This document shows positions 1 to 13,900 of a stretch of DNA of 64,000 nucleotides, piece after piece (the stretch's first letter is position 1; the number at the start of each line of letters is the position of its first letter). The notes beneath the pieces are model-generated. The model had not been told where the DNA came from and searched no databases. It saw only the letters and a list, made by a program, of their open reading frames with translations. This DNA comes from Otis tarda. Its lineage: Eukaryota; Chordata; Aves; Otidiformes; Otididae. The stretch spans positions 74,950,463 through 75,014,462 of the forward strand of contig CM048554.1 of the NCBI GenBank assembly GCA_026413225.1, in the 5' to 3' direction. The position numbers and the translations under genes were made by a program.

Positions 1-390
1 CACTCACTTTATTGCAAAATTAATGTAAGGTGACATCCAGAAAAAGACTTATTTCATTCTGATGTAAACAACTACATGAGGTCAAGAAAATAGCAAAGAG
101 AGCCAGAACATGAGATGAGTGTGGGAAGGATTAGTGGAAGAAAGGGAAGACAGACAGTCTGTGGAGACACTTGCCAAGTAAGAAAAGATAATTTTGAATG
201 TCATCTGTGGAAAAAAGAAGTGAAGCAAATAGTGGGAAAGGAAGGAAACTAAAGCAGGAAGAAAACAACGGAGAGAAAAAATTAGAGCAAGAATGAGATA
301 ATCAAGAGCCTTAAGGGTAAAGAAAAAAAAAAAAGTAGCTGGGACAGGGCAGGAAGCCAATTCCCAGAGTGAAGGAAGGCATGATATTGT

Positions 391-413
391 TGGATGGACG
401 GATGGATGGATGG
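391..413 (+). repeat. GGAT microsatellite
   Basis: There are five or six imperfect ggat units (tggatggacggatggatgga and so on). It is a simple tetranucleotide repeat. Confidence 0.9.
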
Positions 414-3400
414 AAGAGGAAAACTGTTTCTACCATCAGTGTTTTTGGCTCAGGAGAAAGGCAGAGAGGCAAAAGAAGTCATTTAAAGGAAACAATTATC
501 ATAGTCAAAGCAAAATTAGCCACTTACTATAAGAGAAAGTAAGAGGCAGAAGTCATCTGTTGGAGCTTGCATATTAAAATGACATATTTGACAATCATTT
601 TTTCCCACCTGACTTCTACCAGAAGCTGCTAATCTACATGTTCAAAAGCAAGAGACAGTATTTGAGGTGCTTTCTTTCTAGTTCTCTAAAGTGATAAGCA
701 ATAATTAACATGGGACCTCTGACAAACTCACCTCTCTAAAATGGCTCACATTAAATATACAAAATGAGAGCAATCCTAAGTGCCCATCCACTTGTTAAGA
801 AAGACTCAGGCTATCCCTAAATTGCCTTCACCTCTTCCCTGATAAAGGTTGGAGCACAGATTCTTGCAGACTGTTTAGAGAAACCACAATTTGATCCTTA
901 CTTGTGGCATTAATCTGCTCAAAACAAACTAGCACCAAAAGAAGCAGAAGACCTAATCCTGAGGTGTGAGCCAAAAAGGGTTTTAGCTTGACAGAAACCT
1001 TTATATTCTTTTAAGCTAATGGGAACGGCATCTACCTTTAAAAAAGCAGATCTTTAAATGAATTCATTTCAGACCTTTGAGCTTATGTCAGGTTAACTCC
1101 CATAATGGGCAATTTGGATTTGTAGCTGCTGGTTTTTTTCTGGTACAACAAGGTTATGTTCTGTGAAACATCTATTAGTGGGAAGGAAGTTTTACTGCAG
1201 ATGTTTGTGATTCCAGCTTAAGTTTCTCATCAAAGCTTTAATGAAAATCAGCTGCTTGGAGCAGAGCCACCAGACCCCAAACCTTTTGACTCATAGGAAG
1301 CTGAAGGAAATGGAAGCACAGGACAGAGCAGATGGATAGTGGAGAATGTTCTCCATTTCAAGAAGGTGCATAAAGCACCCACCAGAACAATGCAATTTAA
1401 ACTCCACTGCAGTGAGTTCCCACAAAGTTTTGGGCAAGTACCAGCAAAGTGCTCTGAAGCTTATTCAGGGCTGTGAAAACCAATAAAAGGCATTTCATGC
1501 CCACTCTTATTCATGACATGGGAAGTAAGGAAAGAATTAAAAGTCCCATTTTTCCAGAAGGCATGAGAAGCAATAAAAGAATTGGTTTCTGAAGGAGAAC
1601 TTGTCCTGATTTAAACTGATAACAATTAGAGCTCCTAGCATTCAAAAGCTGAGTAAAATAGCTCTAGTTTCTGAGTAATATATAACCAGCCACTGATAAT
1701 TTACAATTTGCTTCTGGACTTAGATTTCAAACACCAAAATATAGACACCCTTGGTTTTTATATTTTAATTGGTCCTCTCAAGTGTTTGGAACTGATCCCA
1801 GTTCATTTTCAGACACCACCATGAGCTGAGGATGTTTGGGTTTTGCATCCTAATACAAGATTCAACAGTTGCTGAATAGTACTGTATACAAAGCTGTTAG
1901 AGCTCCACAGTTTTTGAAATCTAATTCTTTGTCATTAAATGATCTCAAAGAGATTTTCCTAACTATCAGTCAGGATACATGCAGTGTGCATTTGGCAATG
2001 CAAACAGAGATTGACTAAAATGCAGTAAATAAGATCTGGCTTTGTCGTGCTTGTCTAGCTGTATTGTGTAATTCTTTAGACAGTTATTTTCTTAAAATAA
2101 ATACTTCATAAATACTAGAACTCCTTTTATTCTTTCAAGACAAACCAGCAAGAAATAGTGCTAAAACCCTAGTATCCAAGAGTTACTAAGATACCTAACA
2201 TAAGACAAAAAATAATAGAAAATTGTGAAAAATATTTTAGAAATCACTATTCCTCATTTACAAGACTGTAAGAAGAACTAAAATGTTATTTTTTAAGTCG
2301 TGACTTAGGGAAGCCAGGGAGCATGGGAAGAAGCGGCACACTTGAATGTTAATTTGAAACATAATTTAATAATTACTGAATAAGAAGACTCTACTTGCAT
2401 TAACAACTTCCAATACGATCTGTAAAAACAGCCATTTTAGCTAATCCTCTAAGGCTCTGAATCATTGTTTGACTCTGTCTTCCCAACAAAAATGAATAAA
2501 AATGAAGTCACTCAGCCTTTCACCAGGAGTGTTAGGTGGAAGAAAAAGAACATGGAACCAGTACCTAAACCAGATCATTTCTAGGCTGTGTGGTATTCTA
2601 TTACCAGCCTACGATGCATCCTGTTACTGTTGTATGAAAGGCCTTCTGAGCAGCAAGTGATGAGTAGACTTCTTTTCTGCCAAGGTTAATGCAGGGCCAA
2701 TATGTCCACGGGTTTTGCACTGTGGTTTTCCATCTCTGAGCCTGGATGATAGCCCATTAAAAGCCACAAAGAACCTCTATTCATGACTCCTGTATGCTGT
2801 GCTCCTCACTCCTGGCTCCAGGGACCCTACCTCAAAGCACTCTGTGGAAGAAAGATTTGTCCAGAGAAAATGTGCTCCAGTATGCAAAAAAGAAAAAAAA
2901 ATTTAAAAAAAGAGCTGGCAGGGCAAAACATGGCACAGCCCTCCCTACCTCAGCTGTTAAAATCCTATATACCAAGGTGCCCCAGAAAAGCTAACACAGC
3001 CTGACCCATTGAGGGTTGGCAAGGCCTCCAGAGCCAGTATCTGGCACAGATTCATTCACAGGGAGGTGGGCAGGTGTTGAAGGTCTAGACATGGTGTAAG
3101 GTCAGAGGGGATTTGCGTGCTGTACTCAGCTTTTTGCACGTTTGTGGTTTTCTGTGGCTCCCTACTTCCCGTCAATGGTGAGGATTGTCTGCAGAGGCTC
3201 TACAGAGTCTCTAAGGCACCAGCTAATTAATTTCAAGTCAGTTGGAAACAGGGGTTTGATTAAGGGATTTTTGTGAGGGATGAGGAAAGAGATTGTTTTT
3301 TTTTTTTTTTCTCTTGATGCATCTATTCTTCCTCTACTTTGAGCCAACAAGAAAATAATTTCTTCAATATCAGACCATGCCTGTGATGAAACAAGCCGTG

Positions 3401-6400
3401 GACCAGGAGGCAGTGAGAGATCAGGGCAGGTTATTCCTTCTCCATAGCCCTGGCTTTTCCTCTCTCCTTTCAGAGCACATCCTCTGCCCACCTCCATGCT
3501 GGATGTGAGGCTTGTAGTACAAATTTAATTACGCCAAGCTGTCTCGCTTCCTTCCCTCACATTTGCAAGGACTGGCACCATCAAGAGGATAACCCTATTT
3601 CTGAGAACAGCCCAAAAATACGGCACTTTCCCATCAGCCATCCCAGGCAGCTGCCTGTTTTGTCCATAGTTGGGCCACCCTTGGGAGGGAGAGATGGGTG
3701 AAAGCTCTTTCTCTTATCTTACAATTTTATCACATTGTGGCTTGTGTCTCGTGCTAACAGGCTTTTAAATTGGTGCCGTGGCTATCGGTCAAATAGATCA
3801 CCGTATGTGTCTCCTGCAATTCTAACATTTCAAAGAGCTGCAAAATCAAACCAGGAAATACTAGAAATCTGAGGTGGGGAAAACTGCTGCAAAAGGGAAA
3901 TCAAAGGAAGCTTCATATTTACCCTCTCTGTATCAACTCGTCTCCCACGAGCACAGTCACACCTGTTTTAAAGGCCACTTTTCCTTTTTATTCCTTGAAA
4001 ATTTTTGTCTCTGTCTGGAAATCTCTCAGGGAGTGCTGTAGTTTGTCAACTGATTATGTCTCACTTATCTGGGGGACACAAGAGAAGAAAGTATGACTCA
4101 GAACCCACATCTCATGAGTGTTTTGTGGGGAATGGGTGGAGGGTGGTTAATGAGGAAACAACACAGAATTATTTATCCCCTTTCCTGTAAATTGTTCTCC
4201 TTGAATAAACTTGGCATTTTGTTTGAAAGAGGAAAATCAAATAGCTACCTTTCCAGCTGCAGATTTTCTATTTCCAACAGTGAGCATCTGTAAGAGTAAG
4301 TTTTTTGCTTACTGGCTGTCATAATAAGCACATTAGAGCAGAGGCTGGTATTAATCTCCAATCCTTAGCCAGCTTGCAGACAGCTAAAACATTTTAGCCC
4401 TCCCTCTTTTTGAAGAAGAATGCCTTTTAAGCAGAGGCTTTGTCTTTCCCACTGTATACGGAAAAAATTACTGCACTTCTATGGAGAATGCCTAGTTGAG
4501 AAATGTTTTTGTTGGATCCAACCCCATCTCTGTTGCTGAGTGGCATTTTGTTCTCCACTTGGACTGGGGAAGGGGTAATAGTCTGAAAACATTTTCAACA
4601 CAGGAAATTTTTAAAAATTAAATACAATTACTTAGTCAAGGTAACAGATAAGGTTGTTGCTCTGCATCAAGCAGAGGCTTTCAGCTATTACTTGTTTTTG
4701 CGGGAGTTACCGTTACTCTAAGGGAGGCGTGCACAAGTCCAGTCAAGGAACAAGAATATACAGTGACAGTGGGCTGAGGAAGGGGGTTCCTTGTCATTTT
4801 TGCCTGTTGCCTCTGCTCTGCTTTGCTTATTGGTTTGGGGATTACCCATGTGCAATTAGCCATACTCACTCTCCTTCTGACTCCTAGCTCTACTATGCAA
4901 CAGGGAGAAACAGAGGAAGCTTTTGTTCTGTATCTGCCCTGTCAGCAGGATTTTATCTAGGATTGGAGCAACTAGTTTCAGTCTTGCTAGTTTTAGTTTT
5001 AGTAGTCTCTGATCTCTGTCTAAAACCTCATGAAGACGGTTTCCATCAGCATCATAATCAGTTCTTTATTATCATCAAAAATAAATTTCTGCTTTGGAAG
5101 CTGATGATTTTGTAGCTCCTCAGATGATAAATAAATATTCCTAATTGTCAAGGATAAGTCAGCAAGTGAAGTTTTCAAACTAGGCTGTTACTAAGTTAGG
5201 GCCTTCTCCTGTGTCCCTTAAGGCAATCACAATTTTTTCAGTAAATTCTGAGGAGAGCTCAATGCCTTTGTCTATGTAAATGATGGTGTCTTATAGTGTT
5301 GTCACTTAACAAGCAACAGTTGGAAAACCAGACTAAATTCAGTCATCAGATATATTCTCTAGCAGCTGCAGATAGGCCAGACACAGTGCACACGGCTCCA
5401 GACCAGCCATAGCCCTGTGCTCTCAGGCAGGAGCATAACTGGGGATGCAGACCAAAAGGGACAGTATTGAGATCCACGCACAGGGGATGACAGAAAGGAC
5501 TCTAGTAACAGAAAATAAGGCTTCATTTGTTTCATCAGTCATTGAACAGTTCATTTACTGAAAAATATTACAGATTCAAAACCAGTGTCACTGCTTTAAT
5601 TTTTTTTTTTTTTGTGCTTGAAGATTCAAATGACTGAGCTTCAGAAAAGCGCACCACTGCAGCTTTAACGAGCATTTCATATCACTTACCTAGAAAACCC
5701 CATTGTTACATTAATTTGCCCAGATCTATGGCAAATGCATCCAGTAAGGTTCTAATTGTCACTGAACCTACCTCATCTTAGAATTTAGTTTAAAAAATAA
5801 GAATATGCAACAATATTTGGGGTTTTCACTGAGTGATTATTTCAGCAAGGAAGAATTTGCTTTTACATTTGCAGGCTAAATAACAAAACAGAAAGCTTGT
5901 TATTGTGCAATTCACATAATTGCTTCAGTTTGTAATCTCATTAAATGCAATTAGAACTGAGTTACCTGTCGAGATAAGTGGATAAAAAAAGATTACCAGT
6001 ATTGTGCCCAAAACTCTTCACTAACTTCTAGTTAATTCATAATTTACAACATCAGTAGAGCATGTAGGTAATAAATATTTCACAGTTAACAATGTCAGAA
6101 ATTTAAGGGAACAATACAGGAATTCAATGTACTACACCAGGGTGCTTATTATAAAACTATCATGAATACTGATTTAGAGACTAAGCTAAAAAATGTGTTC
6201 CTTCCAAAAATGTTTACAATTTTTAAAATAAATTTGAAGTTGCAAATGGCTAATTTGCATAAGGCTTCTGCCCTTGAAATGGTAAACACTATTGAGTGGC
6301 TTTTTGCATGCAGACTGTTCTCTAACAGCTGTAGTATCCTATTAAATGGGGTAATTAACTGTCTAGCTATGATGTCACACACTGAATTCATTTCTCCAGT

Positions 6401-7761
6401 AATAATAGTTAGAATGTGACCTTTCTAGTTCAGAAGAATTTGATACTGTAGACCAGAGGTAATGAAGGTTATAGAAATTATAAATAGAGTTTGGAGGCCT
6501 AAGGTGAGCAAGCCTGGTTGTTTTTAATTCTCTAGGTTTGTGAGGCTTCAAAGCTCAGACAGATTTAGCAAAAATCAACAGAGAAGAATTAAAATTGCAG
6601 AGGAGATGTCTGCTTTTGTCTGTATGTTGTAGAGTACCTCATGATTTAGGGCAGGACCTCTGTCCACCTCTCTTTATGATGACTTTAGTGGTAGCTCATG
6701 TCTGGCCAACAGGTCAGTTACTAACTTCTGAGAGACTCATTCCCCAGAGAAAGACAAAGACCGCTCTGAAATGTCACTTAATAGGGATTTATAAGTTCAA
6801 GTGCAAAGACAATCTTTAATTTGCTGTTACTCAAGGTCTGGGAATTTGAAATCTATTTATTTCTTCAAATAATAACTTAAATTGGGATGAAGTATGACAG
6901 CTCTTAGAAAGGGTATCACCAGGGTATTTTATTTTTAAAATTAGTTATAGTTTAACTCAGAAGAACAGCAACCTTCTCCATAGCCAAGACCTGGTCTGGG
7001 AAGATGCATATATCCATGCCTCTTAGCGTGTAGCTAAGAGAAATGAACAGAGCAGGTTAAAAGGGGAAGTTATCAGAAGAACTAATGTTATTTGTACCTT
7101 CAGTAAGAGCTTCAGCTCTTCATTTGTTTTTTCAAGAAGAGGAAAACGCTTTAATCATTGTATCTAACAAAACCAAATGCCCTGAAAGACATTTTAACAA
7201 AAACAGCTTCTATATAAAAGTTTTTTTCCATATTCATATTTCCTTCCTCTTATTAATTGAAGAAAACAGATTTTCCTTAAATATTTTAAGAACTCTCCTA
7301 CAAAGTTAGTTTCAACTTTTCATGGGAAATTTTAACACTGAACTGTAATTCTTTCTCTTTCTCCTTACCCTCTTTGACTAATTCCTTTCATATATCTGGT
7401 ATGCTTTGGCAGTAGATCCTCACAGGTCACTCATAAAAGTTGCCCTCAAATACCAGAGTGTGGTCTATCCCTTAGAAAAGATGGAGGAAAAAAAACGAAA
7501 AACATGGCACAATGCCAAGTAGTGCTGTGTAAATATGCAAATGGCTTTAAAATATGACTGTTTAGCTAGAAGCCAAAAAATATTTTCAGCACTGGATTTA
7601 AAGGACTGGAAGTTTGGGTCTAGAAACAGCTTTACATTCACTGCAGGCATTTGAAATAAGCAAGTCATGACTACCAGAAATGTCTGCCCACAGGGGAATA
7701 CTCATTATTCCTGGTGGTTTTGACTAGTTCTTTTAAAAGACATGAAGTTGTTTACTTGTGT

Positions 7762-7856
7762 CACTGCTGTGGATTACATTGGGTACATCTGTGACACTAT
7801 AATCTCAGATTACATTGGATACACTGCTGTGGACTTCATGGGGAACATCTGGACAC
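7762..7856 (+). repeat. Imperfect direct repeat, 60-bp spacing
   Basis: cactgctgtggattacattg at 7762 recurs as cactgctgtggacttcatgg at 7822. The similarity continues through a gta/gaa-acatctg block and a gacac end. It lies just upstream of the CR1 tail. Confidence 0.7.
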
Positions 7857-7965
7857 AGTCTCAGGCAACCAGCTCTAGGTGGCCCTGCTTGAGCAGGGGG
7901 CTGGACCAGGTGACCTTCAGAGGTCCCTTCCAACCCCAACCATTCTGTGACTCTGTATGACTATG
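7845..7965 (+). mobile_element. CR1 LINE 3'-end fragment
   Basis: The segment matches the typical avian CR1 3' end: a 'ctctaggtggccctgcttga' block, then a ggtcccttccaaccc block, then an attctgtgactctgt tail. Only the last 110-120 bases of the element are present, so it is a strongly 5'-truncated copy without coding potential. Its exact 5' edge is uncertain because a local imperfect duplication lies immediately upstream. Confidence 0.85.
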
Positions 7966-10900
7966 ATCATTATTTCATTTTACAGATAGAGAAACTGAGT
8001 GAAAGAGTAATGTTCATGGCCACATAAGAGAAGAGCAGAAGAATGTGTTTTCTTGATTCCAGATACTCTTGTGAACATAAGGACAGAGGAGCTCATGCAC
8101 AGAAACAAAGTGCTGAGTTTCTCATTTGTTCAGTGAGAAGGAATATTTTTCCGTATGTTAGTTTCAAACAACATAATGAAGCTATTGGTGTGAAGATATT
8201 AGCAGATTAGAGGTGAAGGGTATGTCATGAAGTGACTGAGTGACTGAAACCAGGTGCAGGGAAAGGCAAAGTGGAGAAGAGGAGCAAAAGGACAAATGGA
8301 AAGCAGGACAGGGAGGACATGAGCATGAGTGGAGAACAAGGCAACAGCAGAAGTGCTGTGGGAGCCAATGGGGGCAGGTGGAGATCCACAGCTCATCAGC
8401 ATAATGTTCAGATACTCCAATAATAGAAACAGTCCAAGAGAAGTACAGAGGCCTCCCCAAAGAAGGGCCAATGAACGACCATGTCATCTGGTTGGCATTT
8501 ACTGTAAGACTGTTAAATGTCATTCAAACCTTGTTGCCAACAAGAGAGATGTAAAATATAGACAAGATTAAAAGGTAACCTATAAATAAAAACTAAAGGG
8601 AATCTGTGCTATAAATACAAACTGAGGAGCCATGGATTTAATCAATGCCTCACTATATATAAACAGACCTATTGGAGCATGCAGTCTGCAGCAAACCCCT
8701 CATTGCTACAAGTACTCACTACACTTTTGCGGAAATTGTAACTACACAAATGTCCATCCATATGATTGTTCTTTCTCCTTTGTCAAATTTGAATTAATCT
8801 AAACTTTGGGAACACGAGAGCTAGAAGAAATTGATAGACAAATTATTTGTAACTATATGTTATGATTGTAAAAAAGTGGCATGGATATGAATGACAGTTA
8901 GGACAATACCAGAGCTGTCATCAAATACTTGTATATAAAGAGCCCAAGGACACCTTCTAGAAATATTTTCTCTCTCCTGCCTCAAAAAATCAGAACAAAA
9001 CAAAGCAGAGAGAATTTAATTAGGTAAATTTTACCCCAAGTCATACACTTCACATAGGATCCATCAGATCATCAGATCCTTTGTCCACATGGCCTACGGT
9101 AGTTAGATCGAATGTAGTTGTAGAAATGGATCCTTTTGGCAGGTTGGAGGAGCAACAAAAATCAGCCATCTGTTATCTCAAGCATTTCAGCTGTTCAGAG
9201 ACAGATACCACTCTCTCAAGCTTCTCCCATAGTAGGTACTATAGGAAAAAATGCAGAGCTTTGCTCTGCATTTGTTGATTACACATTGCTGGCAATCTTG
9301 CGAACAGCCTAGTATTCACGTGTGGAACAGATGAAGATAAAATCTGAAGAAGAGGAGCAATGCCAAGTAATATTTAAAGCAGAAAATAATATTACAAGCA
9401 CTGTTTTCCTGCAGTTATCACTGATGGCCCTATACTTTTGGAGAACAGGAATCAGGAGCTTGTTTATACAGAGACGTTTGGCAGCATCTGATGCTGGGTT
9501 CAGTGATTTGTTGTCTCCTAGTTAAGAAGTTTGGCAAGAAAGTCTTTTATGGTTAGCTAGGACAAATAGGAAAGGCAGATTACCTGCTGATACACACTGC
9601 TCAGATATCTTACACGAGCTACTGTACCTGTAAAATATATACCCTCTGCTGGGGATAGACAAAACCAGCATAGTTCTAACCTTTATTAGTTAAATTCATC
9701 CCAAGACTTACTGCACAGTGCTTCTTAGCTGTAGTCAGTATTTAGTACAAAAGTGTTTCCAGCAAGAGCTGGAAACTCGTGTTAGTGAGTTCCTCATCCA
9801 CAAAAGTGAGTAAGTCTAAGTGTGAAGCACACTGGAGCCTCACACACTGCCTGGATGAGTGGAATGTTGGCTGGATGAGAGGTGAGATGGGGATAAAAGC
9901 TTTTGGCAGTTCATCCCCTGCCAGAAACAGGGCTCCATCTCTGTAACTTACAAGCATGTCCACATAGTCTATTCAAACAAGAGCATTAATTAATAAACAC
10001 CTTATCAGTCTCATAAATTCTGTCCCTGATGAGCCCAGTGCAGCTGCCTATGCATTTGGTAAAGGCGGAAATGCATGCAGGTTTCCCTCTCCGCTGACCC
10101 TGCACAGCAAGCACAGTTCATAGGTTTTGTAGTGAACATGGGAGTCCATTCAGTCCTCTGGGACCAAGGAAGCAACCAGCATGGTTGAGTCAGCCACTAG
10201 GGTCCCACAGAGCAGACACAGCTATGTCCTTTCTCCCTGCTTAACCTTCTCCATCCCCATGTACACACGCACCTTTGAGACCCCCTGCCATCACAAGATA
10301 CTCCTCACTACTACACACGCTGAATGCTCAAGCCAAAATGTAACCTCCAGCAATTAAGCACCATTTCCATGGTCAGTGAAGTGCATGGTGGCTGTGTAAG
10401 AGAGCAAAAAGCCCAGGGCTCTGAGTGTGCTGCTCACCAGTAGCATGTGCCAGCACTGAGCTGCAGTTGCACACAGTGTGTACTGTACATCTGCTGGATT
10501 TTATGTTTTGGCAACAAATAGAGAGAGGTTTCTCCTGCAGGTCACCAAGGGCAGGAAGGTCAGGATGGTGGGGTGCAGTGTTATCACAGCTCTTTTTGTT
10601 TGTATGAAGTTTCCCAGTAGACTGAAGAAGAACTAAATCTTTGTATCTATGCTTATGAAACACATCTTTGACCTGAGGAATTTGAAACGTCTGTTACTTT
10701 GCTCCCAAGGAGCAAGAAATGGTCAAATGTCCATCAGTCTACAACTGGCAGTCTGGATTTTAAAAGTCCTTGTTTAAACGAGCTGGAAATCAATTATGTC
10801 CTGAGCTGAAAAGCAGATGTAGAAGTCATGTCGGTATCCTCAGTAATTTCTTGCTGAATGAAATACCATAAGCAGATAGACTCATGTATCTGTCTGAGGT

Positions 10901-13900
10901 ACAGAAGATTGCTTTCTAGTTGATGTTTTCCGAGCATGATAAACCTATAATCTGTGCCTACACAAAGCGGGTTTAAGCTAGGATGTCCATGGGGTCAAAC
11001 ACTTTATTTATACCCCAGTTTGGCAAAGCAAAAAGTGTGCCTTTTGGAGGAAACCAGAAGGTGTCCTTAGAGTGAGGTCATGCTCCTTTCTGTGCTAGAG
11101 CTTAGCTGCCTAGTTATTCAGGGAGTTTTACTCAAGTCATCAGCTCTGCAGATTGTCAAAGTCACTCCCAGCATCAGAGCTCTTCTTCCCAGCTGTATCG
11201 ACAGGGCTTAATTGGAACCTGGGCCACGAATGAATATGACAGCACTAACATGATGGCAGGATCAGTTGTGCTCTCTGTAAAATGGGATAATCTTGTATCT
11301 CACAGGCATGTGTTACAACTAAAGTCATTGTTTGCAGTGAGCACTGAGTATTTTGGATAACAATGCAAAGTTTCAATAATAATTTCTTACAGATTTCTTT
11401 TCTAAATATGTTCTGTGCTGTCCAAAGCCATCAAGCTGAAGTAGGACTGAGCTACTAGCACCAATAAAATTGATTTCCAGATAGTCAATGTCCAGAGGTA
11501 TTTTAAAATTTTTCCTAAGAATTATAGCTTTAGTAAAGGTGCTAGCATATATGTATGCTTTCTGCCTCCCAAAGAAGAAAAACCTATCTCAAAGACAGGC
11601 TGAGAAGATTGTGTTTACAGATTTTTGAATGCACAAGCACTCAGTGGGGAAGGTGGCACCAGTGCAGCATGATACAATACAGCTCTCTTTGAGCTCTCTC
11701 TCAGCTGTAAATCTCAGAGGAGAGCCTATCTGGAGAAAGGGAAACATCCCATGATCATGCTCTGAACTGGTCAGAATCAACCTAAATTAAATGTAGAAAG
11801 GGAATCACTCGGACCTGTCAAACACCAAGGTTTCCTTTAGATGCACCCACTTTCTCTACCTGAACACGCTGACTGGTGGGACTGACTATCAGGAGCCTTT
11901 GCACTTCTCCAAAGGAACAGGATATCCAGCGTTTTGGACAGATCTATGGCATAGTGGCTGTAAGCTGGACACTTCTACACAGCACAGCACACCTGACATG
12001 TGCAATAGATTTCACCTCCCCAGACTTTTTATGCCTTACAGGCACCTAGACGTAAGCTAGCCCTCCAAGCTCCCCCTTGCAGTCAGTAGAGAGCAACAGG
12101 CACAGCTGACCTACTGTAGACACATTTTAGTACAGAAGGAATTAAACCATACAAAGGATGTCTAGCTGGCTTCTTCCTGTGTGGATGGCTCCATGTTGAT
12201 GACTCCTAGTTTGCTGTGGTTTGGGCTTCCTATACGTGCGGTCTCACTGTCCAGCTGTGGAGGCTTCTGGCCAGGATGCCCCCACACTTGCATGGCCACA
12301 GCTGTGTTAGCACCTGGGGCACAGAGGTCCTCTGGGTTTCAGCCTGGGACTGTCTTCATGGCTAACATAGATATGCTAGCTTGGACCTGCTGAATGCTGA
12401 AAATTTTGTGTGCTTTCTGTGAGCGATTGTCTGGGAATTGAGTATTTCTGAACATGAAGACCTTATTGTAGGTGATAAAGATCAGGAACCTCTTCAGAAA
12501 AGAGTGGTACCTATTCTGAGAAAACCAGAGACATTGGGAGAGCATCAAATGTACAGTAGAGGACTGCTTTCTCAGACTTGTTTGTCTAATGTTCTTATTT
12601 CTAATAAATAATTACATAAATGAAAGTACTGGGAGATATTCAAGCAGGAAAACATCTTTATTTTTAGGAAGGGCAGTAGGCTATTTATCTCAACTCGGCC
12701 TAAGCAAACAATCTTCAAAAAGGCCTCAGAACTGTGGTTGCCAATTCCAAATACTACTCTTAAAAAAAATAAACAAAAGCAAGCATGTTTGGGTTGAGTT
12801 TGGAAATGTCCCCAAGGAGCAGAGGGCTGTTGTTTCTATGGCAATGCCATGCACTTCCAGCAGACTCTCTTTAGACACACAGATTTTAACATGAGTGTAG
12901 GATGTTTAGCTTATTCACTCATCCCTCTATAGCAAAAGATGGAAAGTTCCACAGATGCAGCATTATGTCAAGTCCTAAACTTCTCTTTGGCAAAACCATA
13001 CCTTCCAGAAAAACATTGGAACCGGATGTGAAGCTGTCAAGAAGGGGCATTGCTCCAATCAATTTGTTTGAGTGTTTTCACCAAAGCATTAACAACTTGG
13101 GCTTTATTTACTCATGTGTCCTACTTTGACAAGTATCTATGGCTGATATGATGCCTGTTATATCAGAGGACTAATATCTTTCTGTTTTCTTTTCCCTGAG
13201 CTCTAAGGCAAAGCTTGATAATGTTCAAATAGAGTTTGTCTTCTTTTCTTCTTTTCTTGCACTCCATAAGAGACAGTGGGGACTTCAGAGGGTCCCACAG
13301 TTCCAAAACTGTTGATCAGTTTATGTCAAGTGATAAATATTATTATGCAAATAATTCACAATATGTGTCACAGTTCTCCATATATATTTCAATTGAGAGA
13401 TAGTCTGTCACACCAGACTTCACAGTTCTCAGACTAAGACTCTATTAAGTGTATGGCTTCTGACAATATTTTACCACCTTCACAGAACAAGTCAGACAGC
13501 AGAAAAATGAAAACTCACATGCACAAAAATCTTTTCAAAATGAAACTGTATATCCAGTGAACTTGCTACACCATCAAGAGAAAGCAGGTGAACAAGCTGT
13601 GGTATGTCAGCTTAGCCACAGGTAACTATCTGTGTATGTTCTGGATCATCACCAGATGACAGGTAATGAGAATTTCATTATCTTCCACTGAAAACTAAAA
13701 GAGCAAGATCAGGAACAGTTACTATGACTTGGGTAGCATACCGTAAATTATGATACAGTCATTTATCTAGCCTCTTGGCCCATGAAGAAGCAATGCATGG
13801 GGGCTGCCAGAAAAAAAAAAAGTAAGTTTTTGCCTCTTGGCATCAAAAATCACCCTTCTACACAAAATATAGGTGTTTATGACACAGGATAGAAGTTCTT

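Noticed and set aside
8182-8523. 113-codon minus-strand frame
   Set aside because: It is Ser/Cys/His-rich with no family motif and an overlapping 90-codon frame on the same strand. Chance is the best explanation.
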